Origin: Leucocoprinus leucothites
Lineage: Eukaryota; Basidiomycota; Agaricomycetes; Agaricales; Agaricaceae
Assembly (NCBI GenBank): GCA_013368445.1
Contig: JAACJO010000018.1
Location: 186,001-250,000 of the forward strand
Reading direction: 5' to 3'
Length of the DNA: 64,000 bases
The notes below the pieces were generated by a model. It saw nothing but the letters and a program-made list of their open reading frames with translations, was not told the DNA's origin and made no database searches. A program made the translations under genes and the position numbers. Every line of letters starts with the position of its first letter. The first letter of the stretch is position 1. Positions 56,501 through 64,000 of the stretch are shown in pieces.

Positions 56501-57280
56501 CTTGATTACCACAGCATTCAATGGCTGCAGGTCATGCACGAGGCGCAGGGATTTTCCGTCCTTCTTCAAGACACAGAACCAACGGGAGCGATACGACGAA
56601 TTTGATGGCTCATAGACACCAGCAGCAATCTTCGCCTTGATGATCTCAACAACACGGGGAAAGATCCCTGGCGGAATGGGGATGTTCTTGAGGCTCCATG
56701 GTACGTGTTCAATAGTCGGGATAACCACGGGATCAAAGTAGTCTGATGAGAACTTCCCTTTCTCTTCTTTGCACCAGGCAAAAGCCATCTCCTGGAGTTT
56801 GATAAGGTGATGTGCAAGCTTCTCTTCTTCTGGCCATAAAAACTGACTGTTGTTGACCTGCATTGTAGATTGGCGTTCGAGGGTATAGCGAATACCGGGA
56901 GTGAAGTCAGGAGGGTGGAAAGGAAGTGTGGGAAGTGTTTCGAGGGGGTCTGAAGGGATACGTCGTACGATACGGAAATCTTCGGGGAGAGTGGTGGCGA
57001 CTGGCTTAATACGGTGTGCAACTTTCTTGTAAGCAAATGACAAGACTGTCTCCCGGGTCGGTAGGAGGGCTGATAAAGAGACTTCATAGATTTCTTTCGG
57101 GCGTACGAGCGGTTCGAAGCGTTGTGCAGTAAAGGCAATTGGAGATAGCATGAAACAGGATAGGGGTTGGACAGAAATGGAAGGTAAGTTTGTCGATTTG
57201 GAAATTGTGAAGATGTCTGATTGATGGGAATGATAGTTGTCTCCTCGACAGTTAGCCGAATCATCGATGTTCAAAAACCC
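53501..57280 (-). CDS. Gypsy pol: reverse transcriptase, RNase H, integrase
   Basis: Open frame of about 1257 residues with no ATG at its head; the first codon after the slippery site is TTG at 57274, so it should be made only as a gag-pol fusion. Reverse transcriptase: SRWFCVLKKDGKSLRLVHDL, YGVFDLMVGFDQ, and the active-site FVDD at about 345-348. RNase H: ILAVDTSMIAVGY near 514, and RHVPGHSHGPDGLSRR. Integrase: zinc motif H859, H864, C894, C897; catalytic D924, D982 (IVTDNGPAF) and E1017 (GPVERRHRD). The C-terminus has the KPRYFGPMVVVRR segment of the GPY/F module. The RT-RH-IN order identifies Ty3/gypsy. The frame ends at 53501, just inside the 3' LTR boundary. All catalytic residues are present. 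Confidence 0.96.
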   Translation of the reverse strand, partial: GFLNIDDSANCRGDNYHSHQSDIFTISKSTNLPSISVQPLSCFMLSPIAFTAQRFEPLVRPKEIYEVSLSALLPTRETVLSFAYKKVAHRIKPVATTLPEDFRIVRRIPSDPLETLPTLPFHPPDFTPGIRYTLERQSTMQVNNSQFLWPEEEKLAHHLIKLQEMAFAWCKEEKGKFSSDYFDPVVIPTIEHVPWSLKNIPIPPGIFPRVVEIIKAKIAAGVYEPSNSSYRSRWFCVLKKDGKSLRLVHDLQPLNAVVIKDAGLPPMVEQYAESFGGRGCYGVFDLMVGFDQRELAPQSRDLTTFQSPLGTLRLTSIPMGYTNSMQIQHGDLTFLLQDEIPDVAVPFVDDVPVKGPLTHYETGPDTFETIPENPGIRRFTWEHFQNVNRILQRVRHAGGTFSAAKSHICVPSAVVVGHQCTYEGRLPDTARVQKVLDWPVPKSLTEVRGFLGTVGTIRIFIKDYATIARPLVRLTRKDVEFEFGEEELVALERLKALTKTSPAIRAIDYTSGREVILAVDTSMIAVGYILSQIGADAKRYPSRYGSLTLSERESRYSQAKLELFGLFRALKDCRIWIIGVKNLVVEVDAKYIKGMINNPDIQPNATINRWISAILLFDFRLRHVPGHSHGPDGLSRRPRAPEDSTDVDDYEDWIDHANSFYYESTPPSLSTTKSNSPTSPPWIQAANTFSIEVLNTQQSIQHLLCSTRSYTDTARPPSQSRMQQVAVPTQELAPPLAPLPHGGHTVFPTLVPSRDFSTFATTTLDTHPPPPTIIPRSDRAQAKDLELKKMLEFLKDPLRRAGKEAEERKRDGKEDEELKALVRKASGFFIADGRLWRKDPKAKHKLVIEEDKRLDILRQAHDELGHKGIFTTRARILERFWWPYLDGDIRWYLKTCHECQTRSTQHLYIPPTVPVPLSLFRKVYIDTMLMPKSNGYRYIVHARCSLSSYPEWRMLRHENGRTLGSFIFEDILCRWGAIEEIVTDNGPAFIQAVEYLSKQYHINHIRISPYNSRANGPVERRHRDVRESLVKAAEGQESRWTTVAPSVFWAERVTIQKSTGYSPYFLAHGTEPLFPFDLFEATYLAPILASPLPTADLVAYRAIQLQKRPEDLAEAKRRLLKARWESVRQFEEAHKNLIRDFNFDEGTLVLVRNSRHDGDIGGKTKPRYFGPMVVVRRMKGGSYVLAEMDGTLSKLQFAAFRLIPYHARDPRSVPLTRLTVDDIDKFVDETHEPDDFSDCWPDIPTLNTPLHTRSHHKAD
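57271..57280 (-). promoter_or_regulatory. Candidate -1 ribosomal frameshift site at the gag stop
   Basis: On the element strand the gag frame ends CCG-GGT-TTT-TGA. The heptamer G-GGT-TTT fits the X-XXY-YYZ rule for -1 slippage, is placed immediately before the stop, and a -1 shift continues into TTG-AAC-ATC of pol. The pol frame has no ATG near its head. Any downstream RNA structure was not tested. Confidence 0.65.
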
Positions 57281-59559
57281 GGGTTCGGTGGAGGAGAATT
57301 GGGATGACGATTGCGAGCACGAGTGGGAACAGTGATGACAGCTTGGGAGTTGGGATCGACGAGAGTGAGGTGTGAATCGCCGTTACTGAAGTGGCGAGTG
57401 TTGGCTTGTGCAAGAGTGAGGAACGGTCGACCCAGCAACATTTCATAGGATGTTCCATCAATCACCTGAGCCTGGAGGTAAAAGTCGCAATTCCCGATGG
57501 TGACACGAAGATTTGGTAGAAGACCCTTAGTCACATTGCATGACTTGTTAGCTGACTGCATAACCATAGTTTGGTTTGAGTGAATCGGCAACCCGAGCTT
57601 TTCCCATACATCAGAACGGAGACCTATCACCTGGGATCCCTCATCAAGGACAGCATCGATGTCAATGCACCCTTCAAGCTTGACTGGAACAGTGCGAAGC
57701 TCAACAACAGATTTGGCGACGATAAGATTGGGAGGGGATGTAGCTGACTGAATGAGAGTCTCGACAGGTTCGTCACCTCCTGAGGCTTCCTCTAGAATGT
57801 TTGCTGAAGCAGAGTCCGCAGGAACTCGTTTTCCTGTGATCTCGTTACGGATGATTTTCCGAACTTCAGGCGAAACCGCTAAAAGCTCTCGTTGGGTAAG
57901 CATAACGGTGGTGTCTAAGGCTCTTTCAACAACACGCTGAATAATAGCTGGGTCCTCAACCGGTGTGTGATAGCGAGTTTGCATCCTGGGGGCTGACATA
58001 GAGGCAGGTGGAGGTTGTGACGAGGGTTGACTATGGGCAGGGTTCGAGAGCATAGGAGCGAGTGAAGATTTTCCGGCTTTTACTGCAGCTCGAGTGGCAA
58101 CCCCGGACGTAGGTTTCTCATTAATGGCCTTTCCGATGCGCTTTCTGATGTCCTCTGCCTTCTTTAGGGTTGATATGGCAAATGTGTCAAGAACGTGAAG
58201 CTCATCAAGCTCAGCAGCTGTGACTTCACCAAGCAACACGTCCTGCATGGATGTCTCGGCAGGGGAATAGCTGTACGATGCAGCCGGATCAGAGGTGACG
58301 GTAAGTGCTTCCACCATGTTAGTGGAGACAGTAGGTGGTCCACGCGACTTAAGCCAATTGTCTAGGCGCTCCCTGATGCACCTTCCAGGAGCAAGTTGTG
58401 CCGTGATTAAGGTTCCATCCATCAGGACAACTCGCTTCATCTCGTCGCGTTTGCACAGTCCTCGGGCAATGTAGTCAGCAATTACTGGGCATGACTGGTG
58501 ATAGTGCGAGGAATCAAGACAGCCAATGCAACCATCTGGACGAGGTGGGCGAGGACGACGTTCGGCAGAGGGCACAGATGAGGTTGGTGAGTGGCTCCCT
58601 TGGTTTCCCAATCCGAGTTTACTGGCTAACTTCGAGATAAAGACATCGGACACCATCAATTGCTCAAACGAGGACATATCGAATGTTTCGCGAACAGGTG
58701 CTGGTGTAGGATAAGCTGGGGTGTCAAGGCGGGGCTGAGGATAGTGGGATGAATGAGTATATGGATAGGGCTCGCTGGAGGCAGAATTAGAATCAAGGAG
58801 GAATTTGGCGGCAGCATTAATGTCATCCATATTCCATGGACGGTGAAGAGGGTGGTCGGGGTTCTTCAGACGCAAGCAATCTGTAAGCTTGTCCCGAAAA
58901 CTACGGTCAAATCCATTGAAGAAAGATGTATTCCTTTCTCGAATAGATATCTCGTTCCGTGCAAGAAGCCAGTCAGAAATAGTCACGAATTTCCGATAGT
59001 AGTCCCCAAACTGGTAGCGCGACTGCATAGGCTCACGAGACTGCTTGTCAACCAAGATCTCAAGGTCAACTGAGGTATATTTCCGGTCCTCATCTGCACC
59101 AGGGTACAGAGCTGTGATTTCTGCTTTAAATGCCTCCCAGTCCGTTCCTCGAGAGGATGGGCAGGTCCTCCAGGTTTCGTACTCCCTGAACTCGAGGTAG
59201 CGAAGAGTGTGCTGAATTTTCTCCGCAGGGGCCAGACCAGAGGAATTCCCGAGGTAATCAATTTCGTCAAAGAAGCGTCTCAACGAAGGAGGGTATCCAT
59301 CAAACTTCGGAGCACTTCTGTCATTACGACTAGGCATGGGACGTTGTGGTGGAGGATGGGTAGGTGTCTGTGGTGGACCAAGTGGAGGATTCCAGTGTGC
59401 AGGGCCAAACCCAGGTCGCTGAGGTGTTTGGAAGGGATTGAAGTTGTCATCTGGAGCGAACTGGAATGCTGTGCGATAACGAGCAGGCTGTCGAATTGGG
59501 GGGGGGTTTTGGGCTTCCGAATTCTGAGGGTTATGACTGTCACTTTCGCCAGTGGCCAT
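57271..59559 (-). CDS. Gypsy gag with aspartic protease domain
   Basis: The first ATG in frame is at 59559 (MATGESDSHNPQ), giving 762 residues. The frame is open upstream to about 59775 without another ATG. The N-terminal half is a capsid-like region (FDGYPPSLRRFFDEIDYLG, RYQFGDYYRKFVTISDWLL). A CCHC zinc knuckle C-x2-C-x4-H-x4-C (CIGCLDSSHYHQSC) lies near residue 350. A retropepsin-like domain near residue 636 has VLDEGSQVIGLRSDVW and, 60-80 residues later, YEMLLGRPFL. The catalytic triplet is DEG here, a variant of the usual DS/TG. Having the protease in the gag frame, upstream of the frameshift, means that it would be made in gag amounts. The stop TGA is at 57273-57271. Confidence 0.92.
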   Translation of the reverse strand: MATGESDSHNPQNSEAQNPPPIRQPARYRTAFQFAPDDNFNPFQTPQRPGFGPAHWNPPLGPPQTPTHPPPQRPMPSRNDRSAPKFDGYPPSLRRFFDEIDYLGNSSGLAPAEKIQHTLRYLEFREYETWRTCPSSRGTDWEAFKAEITALYPGADEDRKYTSVDLEILVDKQSREPMQSRYQFGDYYRKFVTISDWLLARNEISIRERNTSFFNGFDRSFRDKLTDCLRLKNPDHPLHRPWNMDDINAAAKFLLDSNSASSEPYPYTHSSHYPQPRLDTPAYPTPAPVRETFDMSSFEQLMVSDVFISKLASKLGLGNQGSHSPTSSVPSAERRPRPPRPDGCIGCLDSSHYHQSCPVIADYIARGLCKRDEMKRVVLMDGTLITAQLAPGRCIRERLDNWLKSRGPPTVSTNMVEALTVTSDPAASYSYSPAETSMQDVLLGEVTAAELDELHVLDTFAISTLKKAEDIRKRIGKAINEKPTSGVATRAAVKAGKSSLAPMLSNPAHSQPSSQPPPASMSAPRMQTRYHTPVEDPAIIQRVVERALDTTVMLTQRELLAVSPEVRKIIRNEITGKRVPADSASANILEEASGGDEPVETLIQSATSPPNLIVAKSVVELRTVPVKLEGCIDIDAVLDEGSQVIGLRSDVWEKLGLPIHSNQTMVMQSANKSCNVTKGLLPNLRVTIGNCDFYLQAQVIDGTSYEMLLGRPFLTLAQANTRHFSNGDSHLTLVDPNSQAVITVPTRARNRHPNSPPPNPGF

Positions 59560-59812
59560 ACTGTTTGGTTGTGGACTTGGCGAAGGAGGAAGTGAAATAG
59601 ATGCGTGAGGAGAAGCAAGGAGAGATAGATGTAGAGTTGAGGATGATGAAGACGGTGGACTAGGTGGACAGGTAAAGAAGTCCGCGGCAGTATCAAGAGA
59701 GAGGTCCGAGAGGGACAATGGGTCCTGGAGGGATAGTGAGACCTCCTGGGCAAGAGAACGATCCGTGGGGTCAAATAATCCGGGTCAGAAGCCCCTCGCG
59801 GTGGGCTCCAGT
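59560..59812 (-). other. Gypsy 5' leader and candidate primer binding site
   Basis: Directly after the 5' LTR the element strand reads ACTGGAGCCCACCGCGAGG. The TGG start two bases inside the LTR fits a binding site for a tRNA 3' end (CCA), but I could not assign which tRNA. Confidence 0.5.
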
Positions 59813-60779
59813 TGAAGGGATGACGAAGCAAGTTCGTCCGAATTTGAATGCGAGTGCGACAGCGTCCGTCTGTCGCTGGCTAGTGACCCAAATATAGACC
59901 AGAGTAATTAGAATTTTTGAGTGGAAAATAAATTGGAACAAAGACTCAGCGCGAATGCGACGATGCAAATCGTTGCTGAGGAGTGAGATCGAGTGGTAGA
60001 GTGCGCTTTTGAGCTGTAGGGTCGGTCTTAAGCTCCTAAGTTCAGACAAGAATAAGATAGAAAGTAGGGGTAGATTTCACTAAGGGAATATTCATAGATA
60101 CATGATAGTATTTATACTAACCGCCTGGTAGTACCTACGAATGTTAGGGGCAATAGAGACGAGTAGAAACGAGTGTTTATGGCGACGATTTTCCGATATT
60201 TTAAGGTCATAAGGATATATCTGAGAAATATTAGTGGTGGAAAAGGGAGTGGAGAGAGGATACATGTGGTCGCCTGGATCCACACTATTAGGCGAAGCGA
60301 TGGGACAAGGCACAAGAGAGCAGAGTGGGGCGCGTATGACGATTTTATGGGGATTTTTCGAGCAAGGTACAAGAGGAAAGAAAATGATTGGATAAAGCAA
60401 AATGAAAAAGAGCGGACTTCTGTCAGTTGAATGACAAGTCCTAACTCGGCAGCGTTGAAGCCATCAAAACCGAGTAGAAAGAGTGGGTTGGAAGCTGGAA
60501 AGGGAAATGATAACGGGGAAATGAGGGACGAGATTTAAAATAAAGAAATGAGGGGAAAGTGAGGGAGAGATTGTGGGTGCAAGCGGCGGTTATTCTTGAT
60601 CGGATGTGACGGGTCGGCTTGATGTGCATAGGCGGCGGCCGTTCTTGATGATTGCGAGGTTGTTGAGATAGTGTAGTGGCAGTGATGAATGGGGAAACAG
60701 GGAATGTCTGCAGACTCGGTAGTAGAGGGAGGGCGGCTGATGGCAGTGATCTGACATCAGTGGGCGTCCGATCTCTACA
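59813..60779 (-). repeat. Gypsy 5' LTR
   Basis: 967 bp, almost identical to 52502-53468. Differences noticed: one base in the GTTCGTCC-AATTTG region and one in CAAGCGG-GGTTATTC. Confidence 0.95.
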
Positions 60780-60852
60780 CTGGGGCCTTCATTTCAATGT
60801 CATTGAGCTCAGAGGACAGAAAGTCGACGAGTGGCGGAGACGACATCCTGAC

Positions 60853-61008
60853 AGCAGATGAGAACCTCATGGGCTGATGAGAGGGTTCTTTAGGTGTAGC
60901 CTACCTCGAGGGACTGCTATCGCGCACCCGTTATACTTTAATCCTAGTACGCCCCCTGTTTACTGGCTAGGATTGAATAACTAATAAATAAAAAGACAGT
61001 AGACGAGA
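60853..61008 (+). mobile_element. Short insertion with 11-bp imperfect target duplication (SINE/MITE-like)
   Basis: A 134-bp segment (60864-60997) lies between AGCAGATGAGA (60853-60863) and AGTAGACGAGA (60998-61008). The genuine MCM4 promoter at 33712-33722 has one such copy (AGTAGATGAGA). The insert ends A-rich (TAATAAATAAAAAGAC), like a short retroposon. No clear inverted repeats and no convincing RNA polymerase III boxes were seen, so the class is open. Confidence 0.5.
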
Positions 61009-61060
61009 AAATCAATTGAGCGCGTCGCGTCGCGTCACAATCCATTTCGGCAAACTCCGT

Positions 61061-61170
61061 CGGACATCAAACAGATTTATTTCAAGATAAAACAAAAGAA
61101 TCTGATTGAAAATCCAAATTTGCAAAACAAGTAGTTCGACGATTCCAACCTAATATGTACTGACTGCTCG
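61061..61170. repeat. Spacer between MCM4 fragment and DUF6533 copy 3
   Basis: A short piece related to the flanks of the other DUF6533-type genes (for example AACAAGTAGTTCGACGATTCC near 61125 resembles the GCGAATAGTTCGACCCC stretch near 8790 and 13040). Confidence 0.5.
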
Positions 61171-62821
61171 CTAGGCAAAAATTAGCTCACTAACTACTGA
61201 CGTAGTGCCAGCCTGCATGGTTGCCGACTGTGACCTCGAATCTGTAAGCTGTCTGATATGGAGTAAAACTCGACAGGCCAGCACCTCCCGAATCACGCGA
61301 CTTGGCCTGATTTGAAAAAACATTGACTGTAATGAAGGATTGGCTTCTCAAGTCAAGGTAAAATTACTCACAGCAAGAACAGGAGGACATTGTCAGGCTG
61401 ATCGTAAGTTGATTTTGTAAGCACGATCAGTTGCAATTTTGTTTAAAAAATCTATCGGGGTACTTACTACTTCGAGAACAATGATGAGGGTTGCAATTGA
61501 CAAAACTTGAAACATCCCCGTGAATCATTGAACCAAGTCAGTGGTGGGACCTTTAACACTCACACATAAGATACGCATAGAAAACAGCACCTGTGAATGT
61601 TGAATGTCTTTAGAATCTTGAGAAATGATCATATTACTAGTATTTACTCGCCTTCTGCAATAATACTTGCGACAATTTCTGAGCCACTAACAAGAGTTTT
61701 TTCTCCGATCTGACGTTGGCGTGAGTCTTGGGGGTACCAAAAGTCAGAACATATCCATAAAATACATGGAAAGTCACTCACACTCTTTAATGGTAGGATA
61801 AATCATCAAAATCAGCATGGCTAACACGGACACCATATAAGCCCAGTCGTTAGAGCAATGCAGATCGGCGAACCTGTGTCATACACCGCCAATATGGTAA
61901 ACTCAATGAAGATCCCATGGCCCTCTGGCTGGACCAGGAAGCATCCATCAAGTGGAGGAATGCGGATTACTAGAATGATTAATATGAGTCTTGATCAACT
62001 CCAATCCAGTCTGCGCTAATGCCGGAGGACATGACTCACAGCCTTTCACAGTAATGTCAACATTAAAATAGTAAACATTGAAGAAAAACGAGCCGGCTTG
62101 GGCGAGCACGAGCACGGCAATAAGTATCTTATTGAAGCCCCAGACAGCGCATGTCCGAATTGCAAGGATATCTGTAGAACATTCTGAGTAATTTCGAGGA
62201 TGGTTTCATTTTCGGAAAGGCGTACAGTCAGCAACATAGACGCCTATAATATAAATCCCTGTAGGTCTCTCTTCGAAACAAATTCTGATTATTCTTGAAC
62301 CATGGAGGTACTCACAGGTGAAGGCTTTGGTGAGGGTTCTGCATGTGTCGATGTGTGTCGCATGTTTGACTAGCCAAGTTGGATATGACATCAGCACAAA
62401 TTGGGACCCGCGAAACAAAGTGCACTCACCAGAATACCCCAGACAGAAGTCTACAATGGGCAAGTATCGGTTGATTAGGAAAACAACCTTTGTGACTGTC
62501 CACGGGGAATTCCACACATGCAAGATTTCGAGATCGATTGTGATCAGCCACTCGAAAGCCTAAAGCCAGTCAGCGAGTTAAAAAAAAAAGGTGGCTCGGA
62601 GCGTATTCGTGCTTACGGCGACAGTATATGAGGCCGCTTTGTCGAAACGTGTGAGAGTTCTGAAATGGACCCGACAAAGGTTGGACTGCGTACTCACTGT
62701 GGATATACTAGTGACCAATCACGAAATATCATACTAAGTATTTTAATAGCAATGTCCATACAATCAAGCTGACCTGGCCCACTTGTATATAGTGCAGAAC
62801 AGTCGATAATGCCTGCCTCAT
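61171..62821 (-). CDS. DUF6533-type multi-pass membrane protein, copy 3
   Basis: Same architecture as copy 1. Exon 1 at 62821 gives MRQALSTVLHYIQVGQ. A 10-nt micro-exon (TATATCCACA) follows and, after splicing, continues TASYTVA. The DUF6533 core reads AFEWLITIDLEILHVWNSPW, TVTKVVFLINRYLPIVDFCL and HIDTCRTLTKAFT. Later exons include a hydrophobic segment near 62170-62050 and membrane segments near 61850-61780. The last exon carries the conserved HIR-x-L region and the stop at 61173-61171. Identity to copies 1 and 2 is lower than between those two, so this is the older split. No transposon interrupts it. Function unknown; a plasma or internal membrane protein is expected. Confidence 0.7.
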
Positions 62822-63840
62822 TGAATCTTCCTCTAAGTCGTCGGATGATGGCTGTTGTAAGAAACTACTTCAATCCTCAGAATGGCCCATACTTTTTATA
62901 AGGTGGCGTTTGCCATGGGGTCTCGTTAATTTGGGGCTGGAGGTTACATATTCAGGTTCTCTCACCTTGACCGATATCAACTCACAGACAGATGAGTTAA
63001 TAGAGAAGCGACCTATTAACATGCCATCAATTGTATAGTACCATCAACCATGCAGGATGTATTAACTTATCAGCTCTTCGAGGCCCAGACGCATCCCAGG
63101 TCCGACGGCGACAATAAGCAAGCACAACTCGTAAACCCAACGCCGCGTACACGACGATTCAAGAAATACACAAGTCATTACGAGCCCATGTGATCACTCT
63201 CTCCTAGACAAAGGGCGGCAACATACACTTACGCTCCAGTCTTCAAAGATTTCGGAACACCTGTACACACAGCATCGGACGTCGGGAGCACAGCCTAACG
63301 GAGGCAGATACCCAGCTGGTTGAGTGATACTGAGAAAGGAATTGCGGCCGGGCATTGAAAATGCCCGATAGTGGAAGTCGATCTAACTTAATTTGAGGGG
63401 ATCGAATGGGCAAACCGATACTGATGTGTTGGTGGTAGCATGGGGTGGAGGAGGATCGAGAGAGTGTGTGTGAGTAACTCGAAGGCAATGATGATACTCA
63501 GTGCCGGAGATGTATTCTGTATCACCAGACCTGGTTACGCAGCTGATTTCATGTCGCTCATGGATGGAAAGAACCTCCGGCTGACCGGGCTCAGAAGGAA
63601 AGAAGAAACAGATATGAATGAGTGAGTCAAGATTACAAACTTGCCTAAGGTCACCTGAACAACGTATGAAAACCTGCATCAGTACAGATCAGTAACAGCG
63701 GTTTTGAAACCGATGTTCTCGAACGGGGCAGCTTATAATAAGTTAGTAATAATACACAAATAAGAATAATACCCTGCGCGAGTAAATCTCACAAGACCAA
63801 CCCCTCCCTCAGCACTGAGAGGCGGCGAGTTTACATCTTG
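62822..63840. repeat. Duplicated spacer of the DUF6533-MCM4 unit (copy 3)
   Basis: More diverged copy of 10480-11859 and 29094-30365. Landmarks: CATGCCATCAATTGTATAGTACCATC near 63020 (matching 29295), ACACCTGTACACACAGCATCGGA near 63256 (matching 29522) and AATACACAAATAAGAATAATA near 63750 (matching 30310), each quoted in part. Minus-strand frames over it are not conserved. The MCM4 3' end expected to follow is not recognisable. Confidence 0.55.
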
Positions 63841-63954
63841 TAAGGGGTCTGATGCAATATGGGTTGTGCGTAAAATTCTCGAGAGAGTCTATTCAGCTCA
63901 GGTTCTGCTAGAATTGTTGCAATACATTGGGAGTAGGGAAAGGTACTGTGGGAA

Positions 63955-64000
63955 AAATGACGACGCGTCGCGTTGTATCACATATTCGGCCAAGTCCGAA
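63955..64000 (-). pseudogene. Possible further MCM4 promoter copy at the right edge
   Basis: GACGACGCGTCGCGTTGTATCACATATTCGGC (cited as its parts GACGACGCGTCGCGT and CATATTCGGC) resembles the MCM4 promoter at 33732-33775. It keeps the ACGCGT box. The copy runs off the window, so its extent is unknown. Confidence 0.5.

Larger units (their letters stand above)
52502..60779 (-). mobile_element. Ty3/gypsy LTR retrotransposon, complete, 8.3 kb
   Basis: Two 967-bp LTRs (52502-53468 and 59813-60779) start TGTAGAGATC and end CCCTTCA on the element strand and differ at only about two positions. A 4-bp target duplication CTGG lies at 52498-52501 and 60780-60783. Internal frames: gag plus protease (59559-57271) and RT-RNase H-integrase (57274-53501), in the -1 frame relative to each other. 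Both are open. The high LTR identity and intact frames indicate a recent insertion. The target is a duplicated MCM4 5' fragment. No chromodomain was seen at the integrase C-terminus. Confidence 0.96.
52440..61060 (-). pseudogene. Second MCM4 5'-end fragment, split by the gypsy element
   Basis: The left piece (about 52470-52501, GCACGCACAGACTGCTCTG) and the right piece (60780-60863 and 61009-61060) together match 33610-33780, the first MCM4 exon and promoter. Shared stretches include TTTCAATGTCATTGAGCTCA and GCGTCGCGTCGCGTCACAAT. The piece around 60998-61060 is the promoter. A 134-bp insertion interrupts the right piece at 60864-60997. The remaining MCM4 exons are absent. Confidence 0.8.

Noticed and set aside
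59280..59831. 183-codon open frame overlapping the start of gypsy gag
   Set aside because: Shifted frame over low-complexity Pro/Ser sequence; the gag frame has the conserved motifs.

Overview
The window looks like nuclear DNA of a basidiomycete fungus, most likely an Agaricomycete. The evidence is densely split genes with GT-AG introns of about 50-60 nt, a Plavaka-type (CACTA superfamily) transposase, DUF6533-type membrane proteins, HNH_2-type proteins, Con-6 proteins, and Ty1/copia and Ty3/gypsy retrotransposons. I do not name a species.

Layout. 1-7.75 kb is ordinary gene space: a secreted M28 zinc aminopeptidase (+), two neighbouring Con-6 family genes (-) and an App1-like (DUF2183) phosphatase gene (-). 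From about 8.1 kb to the right edge the window is built from copies of one ancestral neighbourhood: a DUF6533-type membrane protein gene, a spacer of about 1.3 kb, the replicative helicase gene MCM4, and an HNH_2 gene. Only one MCM4 is complete (30.4-33.7 kb). Broken MCM4 ends lie at 8.15-8.5, 11.86-12.55, 52.4-61.0 (split by a retrotransposon) and probably 63.95-64.0 kb. DUF6533-type genes lie at 8.84-10.48 kb, 13.10-29.09 kb (split) and 61.17-62.82 kb, with a last-exon remnant near 50.7 kb. HNH_2 genes lie at 33.9-41.6 kb (split) and 51.0-52.4 kb, with a fragment at 12.55-12.77 kb.

Five mobile elements sit in this duplicated block, and paralogous copies give the empty sites. (1) A 13,365-bp Plavaka/CACTA element (14636-28000) with about 23-bp terminal inverted repeats lies inside a 10-nt micro-exon of DUF6533 copy 2. 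It carries the transposase, two small genes, a decayed App1-type phosphatidate phosphatase gene, a decayed WW-domain gene and an Agaricomycete gene of unknown function. (2) A 968-bp solo gypsy LTR (28073-29040) lies in intron 1 of the same gene. (3) Copia-1 (34099-40498) interrupts HNH_2 copy 1 and has one in-frame stop. (4) Copia-2 (42007-48410) has an intact polyprotein frame and LTRs with no difference seen. (5) A full-length gypsy element on the minus strand (52502-60779) has near-identical LTRs, a gag-protease frame, and an RT-RNase H-integrase frame apparently reached by a -1 frameshift on a slippery heptamer that abuts the gag stop. A decaying zinc-type alcohol dehydrogenase gene lies at 48.9-50.5 kb.

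How it fits together: MCM4 is the one clear essential gene, with an MluI-box-like run (ACGCGT) just upstream of its start, as expected for G1/S control. The rest of the right 56 kb reads as repeated tandem duplication of the MCM4 neighbourhood, decay of the extra MCM4 copies, and use of the duplicates as landing sites by transposons. All exon calls are by eye from splice signals and frame continuity. Frameshifts could be real or assembly errors.
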